Of a DNA stretch of 64,000 nt, positions 1 to 7,887 are shown piece after piece. Below the pieces are notes generated by a model. The model had not been told where the DNA came from. It ran no database searches and saw nothing but the letters and a program-made list of their open reading frames with translations. The stretch is from an uncultured Eubacteriales bacterium. Lineage in GTDB: Bacteria; Bacillota; Clostridia; Lachnospirales; Lachnospiraceae. The stretch spans positions 54,802 to 118,801 of the forward strand of contig OMVU01000016.1 in NCBI GenBank assembly GCA_900314565.1, in the 5' to 3' direction. How positions within the stretch are numbered: the first letter of the stretch is position 1; the number at the start of each line of letters is the position of its first letter. Position numbers and translations under genes: made by a program.

Positions 1-621
1 CCGTATGATCCGCACAGTCCGTATTCAGCCAGCAAGGCTTCGTCTGATTTTATGGTCAAGGCTTTCATGGACACCTATAAGTTCCCGGCCAATATCACGA
101 ACTGCAGCAATAACTACGGCCCGTATCAGTTCCCGGAGAAGCTCATCCCGCTGATGATCAACAATGCACTGCATGGCAAGGATCTTCCGATCTACGGCGA
201 CGGCAAGAACATCCGTGACTGGCTTTATGTCGAGGATCACTGCAAGGGCATCGACATGGTCCAGGAGAAGGGAAAGCTCTTTGAGACCTATAATATCGGA
301 GGACACAACGAGCGCGAGAATATCCAGATCGTAAAGACGATCATCTCGACCCTTCGTGAAGAACTCGCTGACGATGATCCGAGAAAGCAGCATGTGACCG
401 AGGATCTTATCAAGTATGTCGCAGACCGCAAAGGCCATGACCGCCGCTATGCAATCGCTCCGGACAAGATCCGCGCGGAAGTCGGCTGGTATCCGGAGAC
501 GACGTTCGAGGTCGGCATCAAGAAGACGATCCGCTGGTATTTCGATCATCAGGAGTGGATGGAGCATGTGACCAGCGGCAATTATCAGAAGTATTATGAG
601 GAAATGTACGCGGACAGGTGA
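1..621 (+). CDS. rfbB: dTDP-glucose 4,6-dehydratase, 3' part (5' end outside window)
   Basis: The frame is open from base 1, so this is the C-terminal 206 residues of a protein that is normally about 340 to 350 residues long. The enzyme converts dTDP-glucose to dTDP-4-keto-6-deoxyglucose, the second step of dTDP-L-rhamnose synthesis, using tightly bound NAD. The short-chain dehydrogenase YxxxK catalytic pair is visible at Y8 and K12 of the visible part (motif YSASKAS), followed by the [14 protein letters not shown] stretch typical of RfbB/RmlB and the substrate-binding [16 protein letters not shown] segment. The reading frame ends at TGA 619-621. The thymidylyltransferase rfbA follows after 124 bp, so this is the upstream part of a rhamnose-precursor operon. 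No anomalies are visible. Confidence 0.95.
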   Translation, partial: PYDPHSPYSASKASSDFMVKAFMDTYKFPANITNCSNNYGPYQFPEKLIPLMINNALHGKDLPIYGDGKNIRDWLYVEDHCKGIDMVQEKGKLFETYNIGGHNERENIQIVKTIISTLREELADDDPRKQHVTEDLIKYVADRKGHDRRYAIAPDKIRAEVGWYPETTFEVGIKKTIRWYFDHQEWMEHVTSGNYQKYYEEMYADR

Positions 622-745
622 TCTGCCGCGCATGTGAGGGAAAGAGGCTGCTCGAAGGAGAACGGCCTCTTTGCTGTGATTTGGGATGATTCATCCGTCT
701 GCTGCTGTTGATTTTAAACTGTATTATTTCAGGAGAATTAAGACT

Positions 746-1615
746 ATGAAGGGAATTATTCTTGCCGGAGGTTCCGGGACCAGACTGTATCCGCTGACCA
801 AAGCCGTGAGCAAGCAGCTCATGCCGGTCTATGACAAGCCGATGATCTATTATCCGCTCTCGACGCTCATGCTGGCGGGGATCCGCGAGATCCTTATTAT
901 TTCCACTCCGCGGGATCTGCCGCACTTTGAGGAGCTTTTCGGGGACGGCAGCCAGCTCGGCATGCGCTTCGCCTACAAGGTCCAGGAGTATCCCCGCGGA
1001 CTTGCGGACGCGTTCATTCTCGGGGAAGAATTTATCGGGGACGACAGCGTTGCCCTGGTCCTCGGCGACAACATTTTCTACGGGCAGAAATTCTCGCCCG
1101 TTCTGCGCGCGGCAGCGTCCAGAGAGAAGGGCGCGACGATCTTCGGCTATTACGTAAAGGATCCGAGAGAGTACGGCGTTGTTGAGTTCGATGAGAACGG
1201 CAAGGCGATCTCGATCGAGGAGAAGCCGGAGCATCCGAAGTCAAAGTACGCAGTGCCGGGCCTTTATTTCTACGACAATGATGTCGTGGAGATCGCAAAA
1301 AATGTAAAGCCCTCTGCACGCGGAGAGATCGAGATCACCTCGGTCAACAATGAGTATCTGCGGAGAGGAGATCTCTACGTCGAGACACTCGGCAGAGGAT
1401 TCGCCTGGCTCGATACCGGAAACCACGACATGCTGCTCGACGCGGCAGATTTTGTTGCAGCGTTCCAGAAGCGGCAGGGACTCTATATTTCCTGCATCGA
1501 GGAGATCGCCTACAAGAGAGGCTTTATCGATGCCGATCAGCTTAGAGCGCTTGCGGAGCCGCTCCTGAAGACTGCTTACGGACAGTATCTTGTTGAGATC
1601 GCCGAAGGGCTCTGA
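746..1615 (+). CDS. rfbA: Glucose-1-phosphate thymidylyltransferase
   Basis: Condenses dTTP with glucose-1-phosphate to give dTDP-glucose, the entry step of the dTDP-L-rhamnose pathway, in the cytoplasm. The 289-residue product has the normal family length. The nucleotidyltransferase signature [11 protein letters not shown] is at residues 8-18, LGDNIFYG near residue 108 and EEKPEHPKS near 160, all diagnostic of RmlA. The start at 746 is preferred over an in-frame ATG at 686 because AGGAG at 731-735 is well placed and family members begin MKGIILAGG. It lies between rfbB and a short-chain dehydrogenase and is probably co-transcribed with them. Confidence 0.96.
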   Translation: MKGIILAGGSGTRLYPLTKAVSKQLMPVYDKPMIYYPLSTLMLAGIREILIISTPRDLPHFEELFGDGSQLGMRFAYKVQEYPRGLADAFILGEEFIGDDSVALVLGDNIFYGQKFSPVLRAAASREKGATIFGYYVKDPREYGVVEFDENGKAISIEEKPEHPKSKYAVPGLYFYDNDVVEIAKNVKPSARGEIEITSVNNEYLRRGDLYVETLGRGFAWLDTGNHDMLLDAADFVAAFQKRQGLYISCIEEIAYKRGFIDADQLRALAEPLLKTAYGQYLVEIAEGL

Positions 1616-1682
1616 TCAGATGCGGGCCGGGGATTTTTGGGGATATTCCCGGAACACGATAAAAAAGGAGTTGCATAGTTAA

Positions 1683-2525
1683 ATGAAAGTACTTGTAACA
1701 GGAGCGAATGGCTATATCGGAAGACATGTCACGAAGAAGCTCCTTGACTGTGGCTGCCAGGTCGTGGCTTCCGATATTCGTTTTGATGCTAAGGACACGG
1801 AGGCTCTTTACAGAGAAATCGATCTCTTTTCCGCAGAAGGGGATCTCTTTACTGAGCTGGGCTGCCCGGATGTCTGCATCCATCTTGCATGGAGGAATGG
1901 CTTCGACCACTATAATTTCACCCATGTGGGCGATCTTCCGGGCCATTACGCTTTTCTGACGGGACTGATCGACGCGGGACTTTCCCAGCTGGTCGTCATG
2001 GGAACCATGCATGAAGTCGGCTACTTCGAGGGAGCTATTACCGAGGATGCGCCGACGCATCCGGTCACGCCCTATGGGATCGCCAAGAACGCACTGCGGG
2101 AGCTTATGGAGATCTACTGTGCGAAAAAGAACACGGTGCTCCAGTGGACGCGGGGATATTACATCCTCGGCGACGATGCGAGAAACAACAGCATCTTCTC
2201 GAAAATGAAGGAGGCTGAAGCCCGGGGCCAGGAGCTCTTCCCGTTCACGACCGGAAAAAATAAATTCGATTTTATTACTGTCGATGAGCTGGCCGCTCAG
2301 ATCGCGGCGGTCGCGATGCAGACGGAAGTAAAGGGGATCATCAACTGCTGTTCGGGCAGGCCGGTCGCACTCGCGGAGCAGGCGGAAAAATTTATCCGCG
2401 ACAATAATATGAAGATCAGACTTGACTACGGAAAGTTCCCGGACAGGGCGGATGCTTCGCCTGAAGTCTGGGGGGATCCGGAAAAAATAAACAGGATCAT
2501 GGCGGCAGCTGCCGGTAAAAAATGA
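1683..2525 (+). CDS. NAD(P)-dependent sugar epimerase/reductase of the extended SDR family
   Basis: A 280-residue protein with the Rossmann motif GANGYIG at residues 7-13 and the YxxxK pair at Y131 and K135 (YGIAK). A Thr/Met/His stretch just before (VVMGTMHEVGY) sits where SDRs hold the catalytic Ser/Thr. It is not RfbD, which is present separately at 16630, and it lacks the RfbB signature. Its place between rfbA and rfbC suggests action on a dTDP-linked sugar, for example a 4-keto-6-deoxyhexose reductase giving a second 6-deoxysugar, but the exact reaction cannot be read from the sequence. AAAGGAG at 1665-1670 precedes the ATG. A UDP-sugar epimerase is a possible alternative. Confidence 0.8.
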   Translation: MKVLVTGANGYIGRHVTKKLLDCGCQVVASDIRFDAKDTEALYREIDLFSAEGDLFTELGCPDVCIHLAWRNGFDHYNFTHVGDLPGHYAFLTGLIDAGLSQLVVMGTMHEVGYFEGAITEDAPTHPVTPYGIAKNALRELMEIYCAKKNTVLQWTRGYYILGDDARNNSIFSKMKEAEARGQELFPFTTGKNKFDFITVDELAAQIAAVAMQTEVKGIINCCSGRPVALAEQAEKFIRDNNMKIRLDYGKFPDRADASPEVWGDPEKINRIMAAAAGKK

Positions 2526-2577
2526 CAGAAGAAAACGGACGATTCAGGTACAGCCGTTTATGAAAGAGGAAAAAATC

Positions 2578-3138
2578 ATGGGAAAAATTACAGTAGAAAC
2601 ATGTGACATCGAAGGTCTCAAGGTCATCACACCGGCCGTTTACGGCGATAACCGCGGCTATTTTATGGAGACATACAATTATAACGATTTTAAGGCGGCC
2701 GGGATCGATCAGGTCTTCGTACAGGACAATCAGTCCAGCTCGACGAAAGGGGTCCTGAGAGGTCTTCATTTTCAGATCAATTTCCCGCAGGACAAGCTTG
2801 TCCGCGTCGTGAAGGGAGAGGTGTTCGATGTCGCTGTCGATCTGAGGCCGGGTTCCTCGACCTACGGAAAGTGGTACGGCGTACTGCTCTCCGCAGAAAA
2901 CAAAAAACAGTTCTTTATTCCGAAGAATTTTGCCCACGGCTTCTATGTCCTCTCGGATGAGGCGGAATTCTGCTATAAGTGCACGGATTTCTATCATCCG
3001 AACGACGAGGGCGGACTTCTCTGGAGCGATCCGGAGATCGGTGTGGAATGGCCGATCCCTGAAGGCGAGATCCCGAATCTTTCCGAAAAGGATAAGAAGT
3101 GGGGCGGCATCAGGGAGTTCACGGAAAATCGCAGATAA
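2578..3138 (+). CDS. rfbC: dTDP-4-dehydrorhamnose 3,5-epimerase
   Basis: Epimerises dTDP-4-keto-6-deoxyglucose at C3 and C5 to dTDP-4-keto-L-rhamnose, the third rhamnose step. The 186-residue product is a cupin protein of normal length. The catalytic histidine is in LRGLHFQ (H64), followed by the family stretches GEVFDVAVDLR and PKNFAHGFYVLSDEAEF. An in-frame ATG at 2560 also exists, but the start at 2578 has AAAGAGG about 8 bases upstream and fits the family N-terminus better. It lies 52 bp after the SDR gene and about 100 bp before the exporter permease, with a small hairpin repeat (3137-3207) in that gap. Confidence 0.95.
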   Translation: MGKITVETCDIEGLKVITPAVYGDNRGYFMETYNYNDFKAAGIDQVFVQDNQSSSTKGVLRGLHFQINFPQDKLVRVVKGEVFDVAVDLRPGSSTYGKWYGVLLSAENKKQFFIPKNFAHGFYVLSDEAEFCYKCTDFYHPNDEGGLLWSDPEIGVEWPIPEGEIPNLSEKDKKWGGIREFTENRR

Positions 3139-3207
3139 GGAGCCGGATACCGCCCATACATCTGAAGCATGTGTGGCAGCGGAATCGGCATCCGAACGGA
3201 GTTGATC
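3137..3207 (+). repeat. Dispersed hairpin repeat, family D, copy 1
   Basis: Begins AAGGAGCCGG right after the rfbC stop and ends before the wzm ribosome site. It shares AAGGAGCCGG, CCGCCC, GCATG and GGCATCCGAA.GGA blocks with 16526-16594, which lies before rfbD. CCATACAT pairs with ATGTGTGG inside it, so it can fold in mRNA. It could be an intra-operon processing or stability element. Confidence 0.6.
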
Positions 3208-3237
3208 AGAATAACTCACGTTATTAGAGGAGATCAT

Positions 3238-4647
3238 ATGTCTTTTAAGAAAAAAATCGTGCTGGCGCTGCTCTTCCTTTTTGCGGTGCTTTTGAACGTT
3301 TTTATTCTGACACACAGGAGCGGCCTGTCGGATACCGTGGAAGTACGGATGACGCTGTCCGGCGACGCGGCAGACGCAGTGCAGCTCTATTACGGAAATT
3401 CACCGCAGTTCCAGCCTTCGAATCAGGTGACGGTCGATTACGCCGGAGGAAATAAAGAACAGGAGATGGTCTTTACGATCCCGTCTGACGCGACCTATCT
3501 GAGGATCGATCTCGGTTCCCAGAAGGCGTCTTTCAGGATCAGCGGTGCGCACTATGTGTATAAGCAGAGCACGGAGCCGTTATCCCTGCCCGCATTTGCG
3601 GGAGGGACGGCGGAAGAGATGAACAATATCGTCTCTTCCGAACTTTCCGGGGACACGCTCCTTGTCGAGACAGAAGCCGGGGATCCGTACATTACGGCCG
3701 GGACCGGACCGTACGCTTTGGCGGAGCAGATTGCAGCCGCAAAGAGCAGGAACAACCTGATCAAGAATATTTTCTATGCGGCGGTCGCTGATCTGGCTTT
3801 TCTTGTGCTCTTCATTTTCCGGAAGAGATTTTCGACGCTTCCGGCAGAGCTCATCCAGAACAGGAAACTTATCCTGCAGCTTGCGAAAAACGACTTCAAG
3901 ACGAAGTACGCGGGGTCTGTATTCGGAATTATCTGGGCGTTCATACAGCCGACGGTCACGGTCGTGGTCTACTGGTTCGTCTTCCAGGTCGGGCTGGGGG
4001 CAGGGGATGTCACGTCGAAGACGGGCCTCACATACCCGTTCGTCCTGTGGCTCATCTCAGGTCTCGTTCCCTGGTTCTTTTTCCAGGATGTCCTGATTGG
4101 CGGGACCAACGCACTCATGGAGTACACCTATCTGGTCAAGAAGGTCGTCTTTAAAATCTCGATCCTTCCGATCGTCAAGGAGATCTCGGCGCTCTTTGTG
4201 CATCTTTTCTTCATTGCGCTCATGCTGGTACTCTATGCGTTCGGCGGGTTCCTCCCGGATCTCAAGGTGGTGCAGGTCCTCTATTATTCCTTCTGCCTTT
4301 TTATGTACGGCCTGGGCGTCTGCTATGCGACCTGCTCGATCGTCGTCTTTTTCAGGGATCTGACGCAGATCATATCGATCATTATTCAGATCCAGGTCTG
4401 GATGACACCGATCATGTGGAATATTGATACGCTGGGCGCCAGGATGCCGTCCTGGCTCATTACGATATTCAAGCTCAACCCGATGTTCTATATTGTCAAC
4501 GGCTACCGCGATGCCATGATCAACAAGGTCTGGTTCTGGGAGCGCTTTGACCTTACGTTCTATTTCTGGGTCGTCACCGGGGCCTTCTTTGTACTTGGAG
4601 CATACGTATTCAAGCGGCTGAAAGTCCATTTCGCGGATACACTGTAA
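3238..4647 (+). CDS. wzm: Polysaccharide ABC transporter permease (Wzm/TagG type) with extra N-terminal extracytoplasmic domain
   Basis: Membrane subunit that, with the ATPase at 4754, exports an undecaprenyl-linked polysaccharide across the cytoplasmic membrane. The C-terminal part, from about residue 205, is a standard ABC-2 permease: NDFKTKYAGSVFGIIWAFIQP and about six hydrophobic helices. The 469-residue length is far above the usual 260 to 280. The excess is an N-terminal helix (about residues 5-24), a beta-rich stretch of about 140 residues that should lie outside the cell, and a second helix at about 175-195. The start at 3238 follows AGAGGAG. That added domain is absent from textbook Wzm proteins and may bind glycan or a partner. 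Confidence 0.9.
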   Translation: MSFKKKIVLALLFLFAVLLNVFILTHRSGLSDTVEVRMTLSGDAADAVQLYYGNSPQFQPSNQVTVDYAGGNKEQEMVFTIPSDATYLRIDLGSQKASFRISGAHYVYKQSTEPLSLPAFAGGTAEEMNNIVSSELSGDTLLVETEAGDPYITAGTGPYALAEQIAAAKSRNNLIKNIFYAAVADLAFLVLFIFRKRFSTLPAELIQNRKLILQLAKNDFKTKYAGSVFGIIWAFIQPTVTVVVYWFVFQVGLGAGDVTSKTGLTYPFVLWLISGLVPWFFFQDVLIGGTNALMEYTYLVKKVVFKISILPIVKEISALFVHLFFIALMLVLYAFGGFLPDLKVVQVLYYSFCLFMYGLGVCYATCSIVVFFRDLTQIISIIIQIQVWMTPIMWNIDTLGARMPSWLITIFKLNPMFYIVNGYRDAMINKVWFWERFDLTFYFWVVTGAFFVLGAYVFKRLKVHFADTL

Positions 4648-4653
4648 ATTTTT

Positions 4654-4675
4654 CAGGAACGCCTCGGCGTTCTTG
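4654..4675 (+). repeat. Short GAACGCC palindrome, family B, copy 1
   Basis: Near-perfect 22-bp palindrome CAGGAACGCC-TC-GGCGTTCTTG, a few bases after the wzm stop. The same palindrome recurs at 10549, 29752, 62732 and 62903, always between genes, in the manner of REP elements. Here it runs into the family C element. Confidence 0.75.
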
Positions 4676-4734
4676 CCGCGACGTGCGCGGCGCGTCAGCG
4701 CCTTCTACTGCGCACGTCTGCGAACCGTCGGAGG
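4666..4734 (+). repeat. Composite dispersed repeat, family C, copy 1
   Basis: About 69 bp that recur in inverted orientation at 48731-48799 with only a few mismatches. The core has inverted arms GACGTGCGC and GCGCACGTC around GTCAGCGCCTTC, and one end carries half of the family B palindrome. It ends in GGAGG just before the wzt ribosome site, so it lies in the translated leader of wzt. Confidence 0.75.
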
Positions 4735-4753
4735 TTTTTATAGAGGAGACTCT

Positions 4754-6049
4754 ATGCAGGATATTGCAATCGAAGTATCACATGTAACAAAACAATATAA
4801 GCTCTACGACAAGCCGATGGACCGCCTGAAGGAATCTCTCGGACTCAGCAGAAAGAAGCGCTATAAGGAAATCTATGCGCTGAAGGACGTCAGCTTCAAT
4901 GTGAGACGAGGGGAGTGCGTGGGCATCATCGGGACCAACGGTTCCGGAAAGTCCACGATCCTTAAGATCATAACCGGCGTTCTGAACCCGACCGAGGGCA
5001 GTGTAGCTGTCCGCGGCCGAATATCGGCCCTGCTCGAACTGGGTGCCGGTTTCAATCAGGAATATACTGGGCTTGAGAACATTTATGTGAACGGGACGGT
5101 CATGGGATTCTCCCGCGAGGAGGTGGATGCCCGGCTCAACGACATCATCTCATTCGCGGACATCGGTGATTTCATCAATCAGCCCGTGAAGACCTATTCC
5201 TCCGGTATGTTCGTCCGCCTCGCCTTTGCCGTCGCGATCAATATCGACCCGGAGATCCTCATCGTCGATGAAGCTCTCTCCGTCGGTGACGTCTTCTTCC
5301 AGGCCAAGTGCTACCACAAGTTCGAGGAGTTCAAGAAGGCCGGGAAGACGATCCTCTTCGTCAGCCATGACCTCGGCTCTGTAGCCAAGTACTGTGACCG
5401 TGTCGTTCTTCTCAACAAGGGACATAAGGAGACAGAAGGCGATTCCAAGCGGGTGATCGATATCTACAAGCAGATCCTTGTTAACAACCCGCACGCCGAC
5501 GACCGTTCCGCGATCAAGGAGGACATCTCCCGCTACCTCAACGAGGAGAATGCGAAGGGAAAGTGGTACGGGAAGCTGGAAATGAATCCCCAGCTCCTCG
5601 ACTACGGTGAGAAACAGGCGGAGATCATTGATTTCGCCGTTGTCGATGACAAGGGGGAAATTAATTCCGGCATCGTCAAGGGAAGCGAATTCACGATCAA
5701 AATGAAGGTCAAATTCAACCGGGAGCTGGTCGACCCGCTTTTCTGCTTCACTATCAAGGATCCGCAGGGGACGGAGGTCACCGGGACCAATACGATGCTT
5801 GAGCGCATCGATACGGGGACCTTTAAGCCGGGAGACGTGACTGTGGTGGAATTCAGACAGAAGATGAATCTGCAGGGACGGAGCTATCTGCTCTCCCTGG
5901 GCTGCGTCGGCTTCGCGGACAACCGGTTCGCGGTCTACCACAGACTGTATGACATCTGTGATATCAATGTCATCTCGGATAAGAACACGGTCGGCTTCTA
6001 CGATATGGATTCCACGACCGTGATCGATGGAAAAGTCAGGCACGCATAA
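4754..6049 (+). CDS. wzt: Polysaccharide ABC transporter ATP-binding protein with C-terminal Wzt-type domain
   Basis: Provides ATP hydrolysis for polysaccharide export through the Wzm permease. Residues 1 to about 250 are an ABC ATPase of the Wzt/TagH class: Walker A GTNGSGKST at about 60-68, signature SSGMFVRLAF, Walker B EILIVDEAL and H-loop FVSHDL. Residues from about 270 to 431 form an extra beta-rich domain (KQAEIIDFAVVDDKGEI, GRSYLLSLGCVGF) of the kind that in E. coli O9a Wzt recognises the capped non-reducing end of the glycan. The start at 4754 has GAGGAG upstream. Next to a methyltransferase and a kinase, this domain suggests capped-end recognition here too. Confidence 0.93.
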   Translation: MQDIAIEVSHVTKQYKLYDKPMDRLKESLGLSRKKRYKEIYALKDVSFNVRRGECVGIIGTNGSGKSTILKIITGVLNPTEGSVAVRGRISALLELGAGFNQEYTGLENIYVNGTVMGFSREEVDARLNDIISFADIGDFINQPVKTYSSGMFVRLAFAVAINIDPEILIVDEALSVGDVFFQAKCYHKFEEFKKAGKTILFVSHDLGSVAKYCDRVVLLNKGHKETEGDSKRVIDIYKQILVNNPHADDRSAIKEDISRYLNEENAKGKWYGKLEMNPQLLDYGEKQAEIIDFAVVDDKGEINSGIVKGSEFTIKMKVKFNRELVDPLFCFTIKDPQGTEVTGTNTMLERIDTGTFKPGDVTVVEFRQKMNLQGRSYLLSLGCVGFADNRFAVYHRLYDICDINVISDKNTVGFYDMDSTTVIDGKVRHA

Positions 6050-6067
6050 AGTATAGGAGCAAATGAT

Positions 6068-7876
6068 TTGATTCTGGAAGGAAAACATGCAAAGCGCTGC
6101 GGCGTGTATGCGTTTTATGATAAAGACGGGCATGCGGACGGATATGTCGTTGAATTTCTGAAGGGGCTCCGTGAGGTCACGGATCACCTTCTTGTCGTCG
6201 TGAACGGGGAGATCGACGAGGAGAGCAGGGCCAGGCTTCGTGCGAACTCGGATGACGTCATGATCCGGCCGAACGAGGGCTATGATATTACCGCCTATAA
6301 GAAAGGGCTCTTTCGTTACGGCTATGAAAAGCTTCTCGAATATGACGAGGCTTTTATCTGCAATGATACGCTCTTCGGCCCGATCCATCCGTTCTCCGAA
6401 ATGTTCGATGCGATGGCCGGACGGGACCTTGATTTCTGGGGCATCACGGCTTTCCACGAAGTCCCCTTCGACCCGTTCGGGACCGTGAAGTACGGATACC
6501 TTCCGCAGCACATCCAGTCCTTTTTCCAGGTCTTCAGAAAGGATTTCATGAAGACTGCGGACTTTAGGGAATGGTGGGAGAAAATGCCTGCGATCGACGG
6601 CTATCTGCAGGCGATCGGAACGCATGAAGCGGTCTTCACAAAGGAGATGCAGGACCGGGGGTACAAGTGGGACGTCTACTGTGATCCCGCCCCGCTGGAG
6701 GGCTTTACGTGGGATCCGCTCAGGGATTTTCCGCGTTATCTTCTTGAGACACAGAGGTGCCCGGTCATCAAGCGCAGGAACTTCTTCCAGGATTATGGAG
6801 AAGCCATCGGGAGAAGCGGCGGCGAGGCGACGCTCGAAGCGTTCGAGTACATCCGGGATGAGACGGAGTATGATACGGACCTCATCTGGGAGAACCTGCT
6901 CCGCACGGTCAATATGGCAGACCTTAAGAAGCGCCTGCACTTAAATTATACGGTATCCGAAAAGATTCCGCGAAAAACTGAGGACAGTGCAGTTCCCGCC
7001 AAAGACGGACACTTACGCACAGCACTTGTCTGTCACGTGTATTATGAAGATCTTGCACGAGGCTGTGCTGCTTACGCCGCAAATATGCCGGCCGGGACGG
7101 ATTTTTATGTGACGGTCCCGGATGAGAGGAGACTTGCGAGCGTCAGGGAAGCATTCGGCCCGCTCGAGGCGGATCACCGGATCGAATACCGGATCACCGG
7201 CAACCGCGGTAGGGATGTCGCACCTTTCCTTGTCGGTGTGAAGGATATCCTTTCGAAGTATGACCTGATCCTGAAGATCCATGATAAGAAGGTGAAGCAG
7301 GCTGTTCCGCTCTCCATCGGACGTTCCTGGGAGTATGAGTGTTTTCAGTGCCTCCTGCCGACCCGCACTTTCGTGGAAAATGTCATCGACCTCTTCGAGA
7401 AGAATCCGCGGCTCGGCCTTCTGACCCCGCCCATTCCGATTCATGGCCCTTATTTTCCGACGACCGGAAGAGGCGAGTGGGGCGTAAATTATGATGTGAC
7501 GAACGAACTTGCCGCAAAGCTCGGGATCAGGGCTCCGATGGATCCTCTTAAAGAGCCTGTCGCACCGCTCGGTTCTGAGTTCTGGGTGCGGACCGATGCC
7601 ATGAAGACGCTTTTTGCACATGACTGGGAGTATGACGAGTTCCCGGAAGAGCCGGTCGCGATCGACGCGACGGTGCTTCATGCGATCGAACGGCTCTACC
7701 CCTTCGCGGCACAGGCGGACGGATTTTACACAGGCTGGCTCGTATCAGATTCGTTCGGTAAGATCGAGATGGATAATCTGACTTATATGAACGCAGGTCT
7801 CGCAAAGGCGGAGTCGGAGCGGATCGGGCGGTATGCCCCGTTCCATGAGCTCGTCGATGCTGTCAAAAAGTCCTGA
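6068..7876 (+). CDS. Rhamnan synthesis F (RgpF)-like protein, two RgpF-type halves
   Basis: A 602-residue cytoplasmic protein of the rhamnan synthesis F family, which helps build rhamnose-glucose wall polysaccharides. The first half shows RPNEGYDITAYKKGL, ICNDTLFGPIHPF and DLDFWGIT. The second half (about 320-602) repeats the family pattern with HVYYEDL, GNRGRDVAPFL, LKIHDKK, GLLTPP and FYTGWLVSD. The start is TTG at 6068: AGGAG at 6055-6059 is well spaced, and the next gene opens with an almost identical N-terminus (MILD) from ATG. It lies 18 bp after wzt and 11 bp before its paralogue. Its sugar specificity cannot be told. Confidence 0.88.
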   Translation: MILEGKHAKRCGVYAFYDKDGHADGYVVEFLKGLREVTDHLLVVVNGEIDEESRARLRANSDDVMIRPNEGYDITAYKKGLFRYGYEKLLEYDEAFICNDTLFGPIHPFSEMFDAMAGRDLDFWGITAFHEVPFDPFGTVKYGYLPQHIQSFFQVFRKDFMKTADFREWWEKMPAIDGYLQAIGTHEAVFTKEMQDRGYKWDVYCDPAPLEGFTWDPLRDFPRYLLETQRCPVIKRRNFFQDYGEAIGRSGGEATLEAFEYIRDETEYDTDLIWENLLRTVNMADLKKRLHLNYTVSEKIPRKTEDSAVPAKDGHLRTALVCHVYYEDLARGCAAYAANMPAGTDFYVTVPDERRLASVREAFGPLEADHRIEYRITGNRGRDVAPFLVGVKDILSKYDLILKIHDKKVKQAVPLSIGRSWEYECFQCLLPTRTFVENVIDLFEKNPRLGLLTPPIPIHGPYFPTTGRGEWGVNYDVTNELAAKLGIRAPMDPLKEPVAPLGSEFWVRTDAMKTLFAHDWEYDEFPEEPVAIDATVLHAIERLYPFAAQADGFYTGWLVSDSFGKIEMDNLTYMNAGLAKAESERIGRYAPFHELVDAVKKS

Positions 7877-7887
7877 GGGAGTATCTT

